Both the position numbers and the translations under genes were made by a program. A model generated the notes under the pieces. The model had not been told where the DNA came from. It did no database searches and saw nothing but the letters and a program-made list of their open reading frames with translations. Below are positions 16,852 through 26,134 of a stretch of DNA of 36,605 nt, in pieces. The DNA lies in contig JAFUFC010000029.1 of assembly GCA_017470095.1 (NCBI GenBank), forward strand, positions 1-36,605, written 5' to 3'. Origin of the DNA: Clostridia bacterium (lineage in GTDB: Bacteria; Bacillota; Clostridia; Christensenellales; Aristaeellaceae). How positions within the stretch are numbered: position 1 is the stretch's first letter; each line of letters opens with the position of its first letter.

Positions 16852-18417
16852 TTAAAAGAGCCGCACCGGCACACCATCGTAAAGCACGCCGGCATTTTCC
16901 GGGATCACATAGGCGGATGTGCCGTCATCCGACACGATTTCGACTCCTGCCCAGTACTCGCCGCCTTCGGTTGCGATTACCACGCCCTTGCGGCCGTTCT
17001 GAATATAAATAGCCCGGGAGGGCACCATCAGGGTGTTCACGCTCTCTCCCACCTGCACCTTGCAGGAGCGGATGTAGAGCACGTTGGACAAAGCGTCTGT
17101 ATTCTCCACCAGCAGCCGCACCAGCAGCTCGCCGCCGGAGCGGGTAAAGGATTCCACTGTGGCGTGGACGATGATGTTATCGAAATTCTCAATCAGCATT
17201 TCGTAGGACCGGCCGGTAACAGGCGTCCACTCCTGATCGCTGCACAAAAGCAGCACAGCCCAGGGCTCCTTGCGCACCAGACGGTAGATATCCGTGGAAT
17301 TACGGCTCACCGTCTGCCCCTGCACCTGGGGCGCGTTGCCGTTGTACATGCTGCGCACCTGGGCGGGAGTATAATCGCCGTAGTTGGTCATGTTCAGTGC
17401 CGGTTCATACCCATCGGTATAGAAGCTAACCAGCCCGTCCGACACGGCGGCGAATTGCTTGCTCCAGGTGGAAATCCGCTGGAGCTGGGTGTTTTCTTCA
17501 TCGTACAAGCGGCTCAGTTTCTGATCATCCGGATACTTTTGCCGCATATAGATGCGCAGGCTCTGCATGGCCTCCTGCAGCAGTGTCTCCTGGCCGTTCA
17601 GGCTGCCCCGGGCGCCCTGCACCAAGCGCTGGGCCTCCAAGGCCCGTTCCCGCACCTGCGTGGTCAGGGACAAAAGCCGTGTATCCGCCGCCGCATTGCC
17701 GATCAACACCTTGTGGTATTCCTTGATCTGATTGCGGTAGTTTTGCAGCGTGGTCCACTCCCGGGAACTGAAGCCGGAGGTGTAGATGGTGGCCACCGTG
17801 TCGCCGCGCTTGATATCCGCGCCTTCATCGGCGATATAATCGATCTGGGAAACGCCCTCCTGGGCATACACCGTTTCGCTGCGCACCAGTACGGCATCTC
17901 CGGCATACCGGGAAGAAAGAGCGCCGAAGCTCACGTATCCGTAAGCGCCTTGCCGCGGAGCCATCGACCGCAGCGCCGCAAATGTCCCAAAGCCCACAAT
18001 CACCAGTGCCAACAGGATATACGGCACCTTGCTGCGCTTTTGCTGCGGTGCGGGAATGCCCGTTTTGGGCATGGTATATACCGGGGCCGCGCCAGGCCGC
18101 ACCACCCGTGCCGTCTGAGCGTCATCGTCCTCCTGCTGCCCCTGGGGCTGGGCTGCCGCACCGGGCATCTGTCCCGGCAGAACCGGGTTACCCGCGTAAG
18201 CCGGCGGGGCATAGCCGTACACCGGCGGCTGGCTGGGATCGGGCGCAATATTGGCAGGAGGCGGCACTTGGCCGGGCATAGTTTGCCCGCTGGGTGCGCC
18301 GTACATGCCGTTTGCATCCTGCCCCGGCAGCGGACGCTGGGTCCACTGGGATTCGCCGGAGGGCGGCAGATAGCCCGGATACTGGGGCTGCTGGTAAGGG
18401 CCTTGTGGGGGCTGCAT
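16852..18417 (-). CDS. HlyD/membrane-fusion-like protein of the division cluster
   Basis: 521 aa, with GGAGG 5 nt before ATG 18417. Residues 1 to about 128 are Pro/Gln/Gly/Tyr-rich and without hydrophobic stretches, expected to be cytoplasmic. A single membrane helix (VPYILLALVIVGFGTFAAL) follows near 131-149. The extracellular part resembles a membrane-fusion protein: a barrel-like strand (IADEGADIKRGDTVATIY), a long helical hairpin (about 210-300), and a C-terminal barrel with SRAIYIQNGRKGVVI. Clostridia often carry such a protein upstream of yggS-sepF. No transporter partner adjoins, so export is not assumed. It is probably the first gene of the operon. Confidence 0.75.
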   Translation of the reverse strand: MQPPQGPYQQPQYPGYLPPSGESQWTQRPLPGQDANGMYGAPSGQTMPGQVPPPANIAPDPSQPPVYGYAPPAYAGNPVLPGQMPGAAAQPQGQQEDDDAQTARVVRPGAAPVYTMPKTGIPAPQQKRSKVPYILLALVIVGFGTFAALRSMAPRQGAYGYVSFGALSSRYAGDAVLVRSETVYAQEGVSQIDYIADEGADIKRGDTVATIYTSGFSSREWTTLQNYRNQIKEYHKVLIGNAAADTRLLSLTTQVRERALEAQRLVQGARGSLNGQETLLQEAMQSLRIYMRQKYPDDQKLSRLYDEENTQLQRISTWSKQFAAVSDGLVSFYTDGYEPALNMTNYGDYTPAQVRSMYNGNAPQVQGQTVSRNSTDIYRLVRKEPWAVLLLCSDQEWTPVTGRSYEMLIENFDNIIVHATVESFTRSGGELLVRLLVENTDALSNVLYIRSCKVQVGESVNTLMVPSRAIYIQNGRKGVVIATEGGEYWAGVEIVSDDGTSAYVIPENAGVLYDGVPVRLF

Positions 18418-18592
18418 GGTTTCCTCCAGTGCAAAATTTAACTTTGTTTACTTCGTTACAATGATGAAAAATTCCTGCTTATTCTTAAGAAAGTTTTGCT
18501 TTTTCTAAAATTTTTTTCTGTATTTTGTGTCTTTCCCATCAAGAAATCCTATATGGAGCATTGTCCCAGCGGTAAAGATGCCATGACAGGAA

Positions 18593-18650
18593 AAAGCAGC
18601 GCCTATCTTACGGGCGGATCATATCTGCCCCTACAGGATAAGGCGCCGCT
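18593..18650 (-). terminator. Terminator of relA built on a palindromic repeat
   Basis: On the minus strand GGCGCCTTATCC... and ...GATAGGCGC form a bulged outer stem. An inner GGGGCAGAT/ATCCGCCC hairpin is followed by GCTTTTTCC. The inner GTAGGGGC...GCCCGTA core resembles small dispersed repeats of Clostridia. Confidence 0.6.
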
Positions 18651-18661
18651 TGTGAATCTCC

Positions 18662-20866
18662 TCAATTGGCGCTTCGATAAGCTTCGATCACATCCGAACG
18701 TTTTTGCAGCTTCTTGAGGGCATTGTCCAGCTGTTCACGGCTCTGCACCAGCAATGTGGTAGTGATGGTGCAGGTTTTATTTTTGTTCAGCTTCACCGTG
18801 ATGGCGGTGATGGGCAGGCCCAGATCCTGGATATAATTGGTCAATTCGCCCAGCAGCTGGGTGTGGTCGTAGCAGATGATCTGGATATTGGCGCTGAACG
18901 TGCTCGCGTCCTCCCCGGCCCAGGAAACGGGGATAGCCCGCTCCGGCTCGGTGTGCAGGGCGTTGACGCAGTCCGCCTTGTGAACGGTCACGCCCCGGCC
19001 CCTGGTAATGTACCCCACGATATCGTCGCCAGGCACCGGATTGCAGCACCGGGCAAAGCGCACCAGCATGCCCGGCTCCCCGTGGACGTAGATGCCATGG
19101 GTGGGCTTGCCCTTGGGCTCGATGGGCGGCGGGGCGGTGTTGGTTTCGGTGATGATGGGGATGGCCGGCTTTTGGGGCTCTTCCTTCTTCATTTTTTCAT
19201 CGATGAGCCGGGAGAGCACATACACCGCCGCCACGCCGCCATAGCCGATGGCACCGTACAGGTCGTCCAGGTCCTGAAACATATACTTTTTCAGCAGCGG
19301 CTCATAATACTCGGGCTTGGTGTAATCCCCCAGCTTCACGCCCCGGCGTTTGGCTTCATGCTCCAGCATTTCCCGGCCCTTCGACACATTTTCGCCCCGC
19401 AGCTCCCGCTTGAAGAACTGGCGGATTTTGGCCTTGGCCTGCTGGGTTTTAACGATCTTAAGCCAGTCCATGCTGGGGCCTTTGGAGGAGGCGGAGGTTA
19501 TGATTTCGACCCGGTCGCCGGTCTCCAGTTGGGTATCCAAGGGCACCATTTTGCCGTTGATCTTGGCGCCCACGCAGCTATTGCCCACCTGGGAATGGAT
19601 GCGGTAGGCAAAGTCCAAAGGCGTAGCGCCCCGTTGCATGGAAATGATATCGCCCTTGGGGGTAAAGAGAAACACTTCCTCCGAGAACAGGTCGGTCTTC
19701 AAAGAATCGATAAACTCATGACTGTCCCGGGTTTCGGATTGCCAATCCAGGATCTGCCGCAGCCAGTACAGCTTTTCATCCAATCCCCCGTCCTTCTGAC
19801 CGCCCTCCTTGTAACGCCAGTGAGCAGCGATGCCGTATTCGGCGATGCGGTGCATTTCCCAGGTGCGGATCTGGATTTCAAAGGGGAAAGGAATGCGCCG
19901 GCCGCCGATCACCGTGGTGTGCAGGGACTGGTACATGTTGGCCTTGGGCACGGAAATATAATCCTTGAACCGGCCCGGCACCTGGTTCCACAGGGTGTGA
20001 GCAATGCCGAGCACCGTGTAGCACTCCGGAATGGTGTTGACGATCACGCGAATGGCGATCAAATCGTAAATCTGGTCAAAGGGCTTATTCTGGATGACCA
20101 TTTTGCGGTAGATGGAATACAGATGCTTGGGCCGGCCGGCAATTTCGTATTTCATTCCGGCTTCGTCCAGTTTCTGGGACAGCTCGCTGATCACCAGCTT
20201 GATATTTTCTTCCCGCTCGGCCCGCTTCATCCCCACCTTCCGGGCCACATCCTGGTAGCCTTCCGGGTCAATGTAACGCAAGGACAAATCTTCCAATTCC
20301 TGCTTGATGGCGTACACGCCCAGCCGGTGGGCCAGGGGGGCGTAAATATCCAGCGTTTCCCGGGAAATAGCCACCTGCCGGTCGGCAGGCTGCCATTTAA
20401 GGGTGCGCATGTTGTGCAGCCGGTCGGCCAGCTTAATCAGCACCACCCGGATATCCTTGCTCATGGCCAGGATCATTTTGCGCAAGGATTCGGCTTGTTG
20501 CTCCTCCCGGTCGGCAAAATCCAGCTTGCTCAGTTTGGTCACCCCGTCCACCAACCTGGCCACTTCTTCCCCGAATTGCTCCTGGATCATGGCCAGCGTA
20601 ACGCTTTCGCAATCCTCCACCGTATCGTGAAGCAGGGCGGCGGCGATGGTAGGCGGGTCGATCATCAATTCCACCAGAATGCTGGCCACAAACATGGGGT
20701 GCACGATATAGGGCTCCCCGCTCTTTCGGAACTGGCCGGCGTGGGCCTGCTCCGCAGAATGGCAGGCCCGCTCGATCAGGGCGCAGCCATCCGGGTTGTC
20801 GTCATATTTTTTTACCCGCTCCAGCATCTGCTCCAGCGTCAAACATTCATAGGCTGTGTAGGCCAT
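18662..20866 (-). CDS. relA: RelA/SpoT-family bifunctional (p)ppGpp synthetase/hydrolase
   Basis: 734 aa, the standard Rel length. HD hydrolase domain near 30-180 with LLHDTVEDCE; synthetase domain about 235-345 with VPGRFKDYISVPKANMYQSL and EIQIRTWEMHRIAEYG; TGS domain about 395-457 (FLFTPKGDIISM); a Cys/His zinc-finger-like region FARCCNPVPGDDIVGYITRG near 615; and a C-terminal ACT domain. Rel makes ppGpp on uncharged-tRNA ribosomes and degrades it otherwise. The HD site looks complete, so both activities are expected. GGAGG precedes ATG 20866. The start lies 20 bp inside recJ, so the two are translationally coupled. apt, which usually separates recJ and relA, is absent here. Confidence 0.96.
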   Translation of the reverse strand: MAYTAYECLTLEQMLERVKKYDDNPDGCALIERACHSAEQAHAGQFRKSGEPYIVHPMFVASILVELMIDPPTIAAALLHDTVEDCESVTLAMIQEQFGEEVARLVDGVTKLSKLDFADREEQQAESLRKMILAMSKDIRVVLIKLADRLHNMRTLKWQPADRQVAISRETLDIYAPLAHRLGVYAIKQELEDLSLRYIDPEGYQDVARKVGMKRAEREENIKLVISELSQKLDEAGMKYEIAGRPKHLYSIYRKMVIQNKPFDQIYDLIAIRVIVNTIPECYTVLGIAHTLWNQVPGRFKDYISVPKANMYQSLHTTVIGGRRIPFPFEIQIRTWEMHRIAEYGIAAHWRYKEGGQKDGGLDEKLYWLRQILDWQSETRDSHEFIDSLKTDLFSEEVFLFTPKGDIISMQRGATPLDFAYRIHSQVGNSCVGAKINGKMVPLDTQLETGDRVEIITSASSKGPSMDWLKIVKTQQAKAKIRQFFKRELRGENVSKGREMLEHEAKRRGVKLGDYTKPEYYEPLLKKYMFQDLDDLYGAIGYGGVAAVYVLSRLIDEKMKKEEPQKPAIPIITETNTAPPPIEPKGKPTHGIYVHGEPGMLVRFARCCNPVPGDDIVGYITRGRGVTVHKADCVNALHTEPERAIPVSWAGEDASTFSANIQIICYDHTQLLGELTNYIQDLGLPITAITVKLNKNKTCTITTTLLVQSREQLDNALKKLQKRSDVIEAYRSAN

Positions 20867-23165
20867 GGGTTTCCTCCTTTGCCTGCTGCCCCAGGCGGAA
20901 TAAAAGGTTTTCCTCCGGCAACCGCTTCACCATGGGCAATAAGGCCAGCCGGAAGGGAGAAAAGGAAAAATCGATCAATTTCATTTGGGAGAGCACCGTC
21001 AACGCAAAGGCGCACTGGCCCCGAGTCAGGCCCAGGCAGGCCGACGCGTCCACCAAATCTCGGGGAAGGCGGGATCGCAATTGAACATAGCACCCCCGCA
21101 GGGCCGCCACATCCACAAAGGCTTGGGCCAGCAAGCGCTTAGCCCCATCGGTCCTTGGCAGGGCGGTCACTTCCGCGCCCGGGCAAGCCGCCTGCCAGGC
21201 GGACGCGTCCTCCCAGGCACCATCGCATAATACCACATGACGGAACGGTGCGCAAGCACCCGCCGCCGTACCGTACAAAAGCACCGTATGGTAGGCCCGG
21301 GGATCGTCCGCCTTTCCCAAGGCGAAGTCCGCCTGGGGATACCGACGCCGCATGGCCAGCGCCGTATCCAGGCACCGGCACACCAGCAGCGTGCCTTGGC
21401 CCCCGGCCATACTGTCGTCCAGGCCCCGTTCAGAAATTTCCTTCGCGCTTCCGCCATTCGCTGCCGCATCCCGGAACAGGGCTTCGGCAGCCCGGTCCGG
21501 GTCCGGGCGCAGGGATTCGGGCTGCAATTGCAGGGCGTAAACGCGGCACTCGGCGCTGATTTTGCCCCGGAATTCATTCACAGTAGGGGTCATGACCAAG
21601 CGGAACATTCCATCCATCTGCCCGGCATATTCTCCACCGCCAAAGAAAATGCCGTCCCGCAGATCGCTGCCTTGGCGGAAGGTGCACTTAAGATGCCGCC
21701 CTTCCGCGCCCACCGCCCGCATGGAAAGCGGGGCGGCGTCCTCGCACAGGAATCGGGGAGATGGGTTGCCGATGCCGAATGGCTCCAAGCGGGCCAGCCA
21801 TTCCACCGTTTCCTCTGTCACCTGGCGCAGGGACATATCCCCGTCGCACAGGATCACCGGCTCCACAGGCATGCCGTTTGTTTGATCAGCCACCGCATCG
21901 GACAGCCGTTTGCGAAACGCATCCACATGCTCCGCGGGCATCGTCAGCCCTGCCGCCTGCTTGTGCCCGCCAAAGCGGGTAAACAAGTCACCGCATTGGC
22001 TCAGGGCAGCGTAAATATCGATGCTCCCGGCACTGCGGGCGCTGCCCACGCAGGTGTCCCCATCTCGGGACAGGGCCACGGTAGGATAAGCGTATTTTTC
22101 AGCGATGCGCCCGGCGGCCAGGCCCACCACCCCGCTGTTCCACCCTTCGCCGCAGACCACGATAGCCTTTGTATCCACCAGATCCATCCGCTTCACCTGC
22201 GCCAGCGCTTCCTCAATGACGGCGGCCTCCTCATCCTTGCGCCGCTGGTTCAGGCTTTCCATTTTCAAGGCCAGCCCTTCCGCCTCTGCGCCGTTCCAAG
22301 TGGTGAGCATATCAAAGGCGATCCGGGCGGATGCCAGCCGACCGCAGGCGTTCATCCGGGGAGCAATTTGAAACCCCACCTGCTCAGAGGACACATTGCC
22401 GTGAATCCCCGCCCGGGCCATCACCGCCCGCAGCCCCGGCCGGGCGGTACAGGCGATTTTTTCCAAGCCCAGCTTGACGATCACCCGGTTTTCCCCGGTG
22501 AGCGATACCATATCCGCCACCGTGGCCAAGGCGGCAATCTCCATGAGGGGCATAGCTCCATCCCCTATCAAAGCCAAAGCAAGCTTCCAGGCCACTCCCG
22601 CTCCGCACAGATACGGGAAGGGATAATCCCCCAGCAAGGGCGAAACCACCGCGTCGGCAGGAGGCAAAGCGTCCAGGTGCTTGTGGTGATCGGTGACGAT
22701 CACCGTCATGCCCTTTTCCTTGGCCAACCTTACTTCTTCCAAAGAAGTAATGCCGCAGTCCACCGTCAAGAGAACCTGGCAGTTTTCCGCCAGTTTTTCA
22801 ACGGCGGGGCTGTTCAGGCCATACCCTTCCTGATGGCGGTCGGGAATGTACACCTGCCGCCGCAAGCCAAACTGGCCCAAAGCTTCCCACAAAATGGCGG
22901 ACGCGCTGACGCCATCCACGTCATAATCCCCGTAAATCGCCACCGTTTGGTGAAGATCCCGGGCCTTGTACAGCATGTCCACCGCTTTGCGCATATCGTG
23001 CAATTGTTCCGGCGGCAAAAGCTGGGCCAGCGTCGGATGCAAAAACGCCTGGGCGTCCCGCTCCGTTAAAATGCCCCGTGCCTGAAGCAGCGCGCCCAAC
23101 CAGTCCGGCACACCGGGCCAGGCTGGGCATTTGTTTTCCGCTTTCGCCGTTTCAATTCGCAGCAC
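20847..23165 (-). CDS. recJ: Single-stranded-DNA-specific exonuclease RecJ
   Basis: 772 aa from GTG 23165, with GGAGG about 8 nt upstream. The DHH core is present: VAIYGDYDVDGVSA near 73, LLTVDCGITS near 133, VTDHHK near 158 and GAGVAWKLA near 190. The DHHA1 domain follows, with GEGWNSGVVGLAAGRI near 340, RSAGSIDIY and FGGHKQAAGLT near 398, then an OB fold and a C-terminal helicase-loader-like extension. It degrades single-stranded DNA 5' to 3' in recombination and mismatch repair. It is longer than E. coli RecJ (577 aa), like Bacillus RecJ (786 aa). The end overlaps relA by 20 bp. Confidence 0.95.
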   Translation of the reverse strand: MLRIETAKAENKCPAWPGVPDWLGALLQARGILTERDAQAFLHPTLAQLLPPEQLHDMRKAVDMLYKARDLHQTVAIYGDYDVDGVSASAILWEALGQFGLRRQVYIPDRHQEGYGLNSPAVEKLAENCQVLLTVDCGITSLEEVRLAKEKGMTVIVTDHHKHLDALPPADAVVSPLLGDYPFPYLCGAGVAWKLALALIGDGAMPLMEIAALATVADMVSLTGENRVIVKLGLEKIACTARPGLRAVMARAGIHGNVSSEQVGFQIAPRMNACGRLASARIAFDMLTTWNGAEAEGLALKMESLNQRRKDEEAAVIEEALAQVKRMDLVDTKAIVVCGEGWNSGVVGLAAGRIAEKYAYPTVALSRDGDTCVGSARSAGSIDIYAALSQCGDLFTRFGGHKQAAGLTMPAEHVDAFRKRLSDAVADQTNGMPVEPVILCDGDMSLRQVTEETVEWLARLEPFGIGNPSPRFLCEDAAPLSMRAVGAEGRHLKCTFRQGSDLRDGIFFGGGEYAGQMDGMFRLVMTPTVNEFRGKISAECRVYALQLQPESLRPDPDRAAEALFRDAAANGGSAKEISERGLDDSMAGGQGTLLVCRCLDTALAMRRRYPQADFALGKADDPRAYHTVLLYGTAAGACAPFRHVVLCDGAWEDASAWQAACPGAEVTALPRTDGAKRLLAQAFVDVAALRGCYVQLRSRLPRDLVDASACLGLTRGQCAFALTVLSQMKLIDFSFSPFRLALLPMVKRLPEENLLFRLGQQAKEETHGLHSL

Positions 23166-23204
23166 GATGGACGCTCCTCCATTTTCACGATTTGGGGGAT
23201 AAAA

Positions 23205-23246
23205 AAGAGTAAAAAGAGGGTGCCGGAACGCACAGCCCCGGCACCC
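23205..23246 (-). terminator. Terminator of the secD-like gene
   Basis: Minus strand: GGGTGCCGG / CCGGCACCC perfect 9-bp stem (arms 23246-23238 and 23226-23218), followed by TCTTTTTACTCTTTTTT. Confidence 0.88.
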
Positions 23247-23258
23247 GGATGAAAAATC

Positions 23259-24539
23259 TTACTTGGTTTTACCAAACAGGCTGGCCTTGTTGCTCATGGC
23301 GGTGAAGCAAGCCTGGAAGGCGCGCATCAGCACCACGGAAATGGCGCTGGCCACCACGAAGGCAAACAGGGTGTAGCCTGCGGGACGGGAGAAGCCAAAG
23401 ATCATCAGAATCAGGGCCAGCGCCAACACGCCGCCATGGACGATCCAGGTTTCCTTCGCCGCGGTGCGGAAGCCCAGCTTGCTGGCCTGCTTGGGGCCAT
23501 AGCCTTCCTTGATCTGGGCGCCGATAGCGTCGGTGCGGGTCACAGCGGTGTACACCGCCAGCAAGATGCCCAGCAGCGCCGCAATCAGGCAGCCGGTGCT
23601 GAGCACATAGGTGGTGGGCACCACGATGGTGGCCACGAAGAACAGGCCCAGCAGCACCATGCACCACACCATCCAGATACCGGAAATGCCGGTCAGTTTA
23701 CCCTTCACGATCATGTACACGGCAGCGCACACCAGCAGCACGGCAGCCACCAGCAGCACCACGGTCTTCACCGTGCTGGCAGAAGCGTCCACCTTGCCAT
23801 TTTCCTTCATCGTCAGGGTAGCGTCCACAGCGCCGGTTCTGAGCAGGTAAGCCACATTAGATGCAGTGTTGAAATTGGAGCTCAGGAAGGACATGCTGAC
23901 CTCATGGCCGTTGATGGAAGCGAAAGAGGAAACCTGCTCTCCATCCAAATACACGCTAACGTAGGAAACGCCGGCTTCTTCCAGCTTCTTTACGCCTTCA
24001 TCAGTGATGGTGGCGTTGACCAGGTAGGTGGTCCGATTGCTGTTCATGGTAAGAATGGCGCTCTTGACGTCCTTTTCTGTCAACACCACGTTGCCTTCCG
24101 CATCCTGGAACTGGAAATGGGCGCTCATGGTGACCAGGGAACGCAGGCTGGCCAGACGGGCAGTTTCCATATCCCGCATCTCCACCCGGATGGTATCAGT
24201 GCCCTTAACGGTCACAGCCTTGTCGCTTTCGCCCACGCCATCCAGCCGGTCAGATACCGCCTTAGCCACCGCGTTGATATCCGCGCCGTCTTCCAGCGCA
24301 ACGGTATATTCCACATAATTGCCGCCGCCCAGCACCCGGTTCAGGGGCAGGGACGCGGGCCAGTTGCTGCTGCTGGTGGGCACCCAGGGGAGCAGCACAT
24401 TCACGCCGTCTTTGTCCAGCTTCATGCCGGTCAAGCCCAGGCAGGAAACAAACACCGTCAGCGCGCACAGCAGAACCAGGCAAATCAGGCCCTTAGAAAA
24501 GGAACTGACGGGTTTACGGTTTTTCGTTTGTTTGGCCAT
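23259..24539 (-). CDS. SecD-like membrane protein, divergent
   Basis: 426 aa from ATG 24539, preceded by AGAGGAAGAGAAAG; ATG 24590 lacks support. One N-terminal membrane helix (about 18-38) precedes a large extracytoplasmic domain (to about 265). GGGNYVEYTVALEDGADINAVAKAVSDRLD corresponds to the SecD first periplasmic domain and RLASLRSLVTMSAHFQFQDAEG to its second half. About five membrane helices follow. The helix that in SecD reads GMAVDANV here reads LAVYTAVT, so the conserved membrane Asp is lost. SecD with SecF uses proton motive force to help secretion. No secF is nearby, so function in protein export is uncertain. Position beside recJ-relA supports the assignment. Confidence 0.7.
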   Translation of the reverse strand: MAKQTKNRKPVSSFSKGLICLVLLCALTVFVSCLGLTGMKLDKDGVNVLLPWVPTSSSNWPASLPLNRVLGGGNYVEYTVALEDGADINAVAKAVSDRLDGVGESDKAVTVKGTDTIRVEMRDMETARLASLRSLVTMSAHFQFQDAEGNVVLTEKDVKSAILTMNSNRTTYLVNATITDEGVKKLEEAGVSYVSVYLDGEQVSSFASINGHEVSMSFLSSNFNTASNVAYLLRTGAVDATLTMKENGKVDASASTVKTVVLLVAAVLLVCAAVYMIVKGKLTGISGIWMVWCMVLLGLFFVATIVVPTTYVLSTGCLIAALLGILLAVYTAVTRTDAIGAQIKEGYGPKQASKLGFRTAAKETWIVHGGVLALALILMIFGFSRPAGYTLFAFVVASAISVVLMRAFQACFTAMSNKASLFGKTK

Positions 24540-24679
24540 AATCTTTCTCTTCCTCTCATCCTCTGATGATCTTTTTTTCGATGCGTTCACCGCACGAGCG
24601 TCTTTTTTTACACCGGTATATTATACGCGCATTCGCCTTTTCCGTCAAGCGTTCTATGATCGGATCGCAAAAAAGCCCG

Positions 24680-26134
24680 TCAATTCCACGCGTCCTGCCA
24701 CAGGCCCCGTTTGCGCCCGATCATTTCCTCCACCCGATCCATGTACTGGCTGATTTCGCTCACGTTGGGGGCCCGCTCAATGCGGCCAACGCGAGGATCC
24801 ACCCGTTTGCTAATGGCCCCGGCCCCGGCGGCCAACACGTGGCCCGTTTCCTCCATCATATCGATGTTGTAGACGCATTCGTGCCCGGGCAGGGCGTAAC
24901 CCACGTTCTCCAGGTTCCCGGCCATGTACTTTTGCCGGTACAAATAGTAGGGCCGCATGCCACGCCGGGCCGCTTCCTGCCGCCCTGCTTCCACCATGGT
25001 TTCAACCATCTGCCCATCGGGCAATTGGGCCTCCCACAAATGCAGCAGGCTGCTACGCTTGATGGACAAGGTGTGCACCGTCAGGCTTTCGGGGGCCATT
25101 TCCCGGCTCCAGGCCAGCGTTCGCAGGAACATGTGGATGTTCTCCCCCGGCAACCCGGCAATCAAATCCATATTGATATGATGGAAGCCGATTTTCCGGG
25201 CCAAGGCATAAGCCGCTTCGGTTTGCGCCGTAGTATGGCGACGGCCGATGCGATCCAGCGTTTCATCGTGCATGGTTTGGGGGTTCACGGAAATGCGAGT
25301 GGCCCCGTGGTCTCGGATCACCAACAGCTTGTCTTCATCAATGGTGTCCGGCCGGCCTGCTTCTATTGTCACTTCCCGGGCCTGGTCGATGAAAGGCTGC
25401 GCGGCGGAAAGCACCTGGTCCAGCAGCTTGGCGGACAGGGACGTGGGCGTACCGCCGCCCATGTAAAACGCGCGGGGCTTTAGCCCCTTTTCCTGGATCA
25501 ACTGAAGCGTGGCGGCGATTTCCTTCTCCAGCGCCTCCACATACGGAGGCAGCTGCTTTCCCTTGCCCACTTCGCCGCTGAGGAAAGAGCAGTAGGCACA
25601 GCGGGATACACAAAAGGGAATGCCCACATACAAATCCACTTCATCCATTTTCGGCGCGGCAATTTCCTGCTGCACGGTCACAATTTGGCGCAGCAATTCC
25701 GCCTTATCCTGCCGCACATCGAAGCGGCTTTGGGTTTCCGCCATGGCCTGATCGATCGTCAGGCCCCGGCCCATGCCCTCATAGAGGAGCCTGGTGGGCC
25801 GAATGCCGGTCAGCGAGCCCCATGGCGGCGTGCGGCCGGTAATCTGTTTCATCACATCATACAGCGTTTGCTTGATCAGCCGCTTGTGATACCGCTTTTC
25901 CAGCAACGAATCCTCGCTGAGGGGCGAAGACCGCTCCGCCCGTCCGGTATACATGCCCTCCGCCGTCATCGTGCAAAAGCGAATACTGCCTTCCGTCCAT
26001 TCCCGGTGGGTGACGGTCACATCGCCGCCGCTTTCATTGACGCGCAAACCGATATTGCCCCAGAAAATACGCATCACATCGGCCAGATCATTGGAAAATT
26101 GGAGGGTCGGCGTAAATAAACTGACGATGATCAC
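24680..26134 (-). CDS. hemZ: Coproporphyrinogen dehydrogenase HemZ (radical SAM)
   Basis: 484 aa from GTG 26134, which overlaps the stop of the preceding hydrolase (GTGA, 26131-26134); AAGGAGAGG lies upstream. An N-terminal HemZ-specific domain (about 1-160) contains the SLTGIRPTRLLYEG segment. The radical-SAM domain has the 4Fe-4S motif CVSRCAYC near 179 in VGIPFCVSRCAYCSF, GGGTPTSL near 233 and MDLIAGLPGE near 327. The C-terminal region carries GYALPGHECVYNIDMMEE. HemZ oxidatively decarboxylates coproporphyrinogen III without oxygen; many Clostridia keep HemZ-like proteins without a heme pathway, so its substrate here is not certain. Confidence 0.9.
   Translation of the reverse strand: MIIVSLFTPTLQFSNDLADVMRIFWGNIGLRVNESGGDVTVTHREWTEGSIRFCTMTAEGMYTGRAERSSPLSEDSLLEKRYHKRLIKQTLYDVMKQITGRTPPWGSLTGIRPTRLLYEGMGRGLTIDQAMAETQSRFDVRQDKAELLRQIVTVQQEIAAPKMDEVDLYVGIPFCVSRCAYCSFLSGEVGKGKQLPPYVEALEKEIAATLQLIQEKGLKPRAFYMGGGTPTSLSAKLLDQVLSAAQPFIDQAREVTIEAGRPDTIDEDKLLVIRDHGATRISVNPQTMHDETLDRIGRRHTTAQTEAAYALARKIGFHHINMDLIAGLPGENIHMFLRTLAWSREMAPESLTVHTLSIKRSSLLHLWEAQLPDGQMVETMVEAGRQEAARRGMRPYYLYRQKYMAGNLENVGYALPGHECVYNIDMMEETGHVLAAGAGAISKRVDPRVGRIERAPNVSEISQYMDRVEEMIGRKRGLWQDAWN

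Noticed and set aside
18704-21142. 812-codon open frame on the plus strand
   Set aside because: Exactly antisense to relA; low-complexity His/Gly/Leu-rich translation typical of a GC-rich shadow frame, no ribosome binding site and no recognisable domain.
21237-23069. 610-codon open frame on the plus strand
   Set aside because: Antisense to recJ, which carries all DHH-family motifs; the plus-strand translation has no domain.
23436-24566. 376-codon open frame on the plus strand
   Set aside because: Antisense to the secD-like gene, which has membrane segments and a terminator; the plus frame has no start site.
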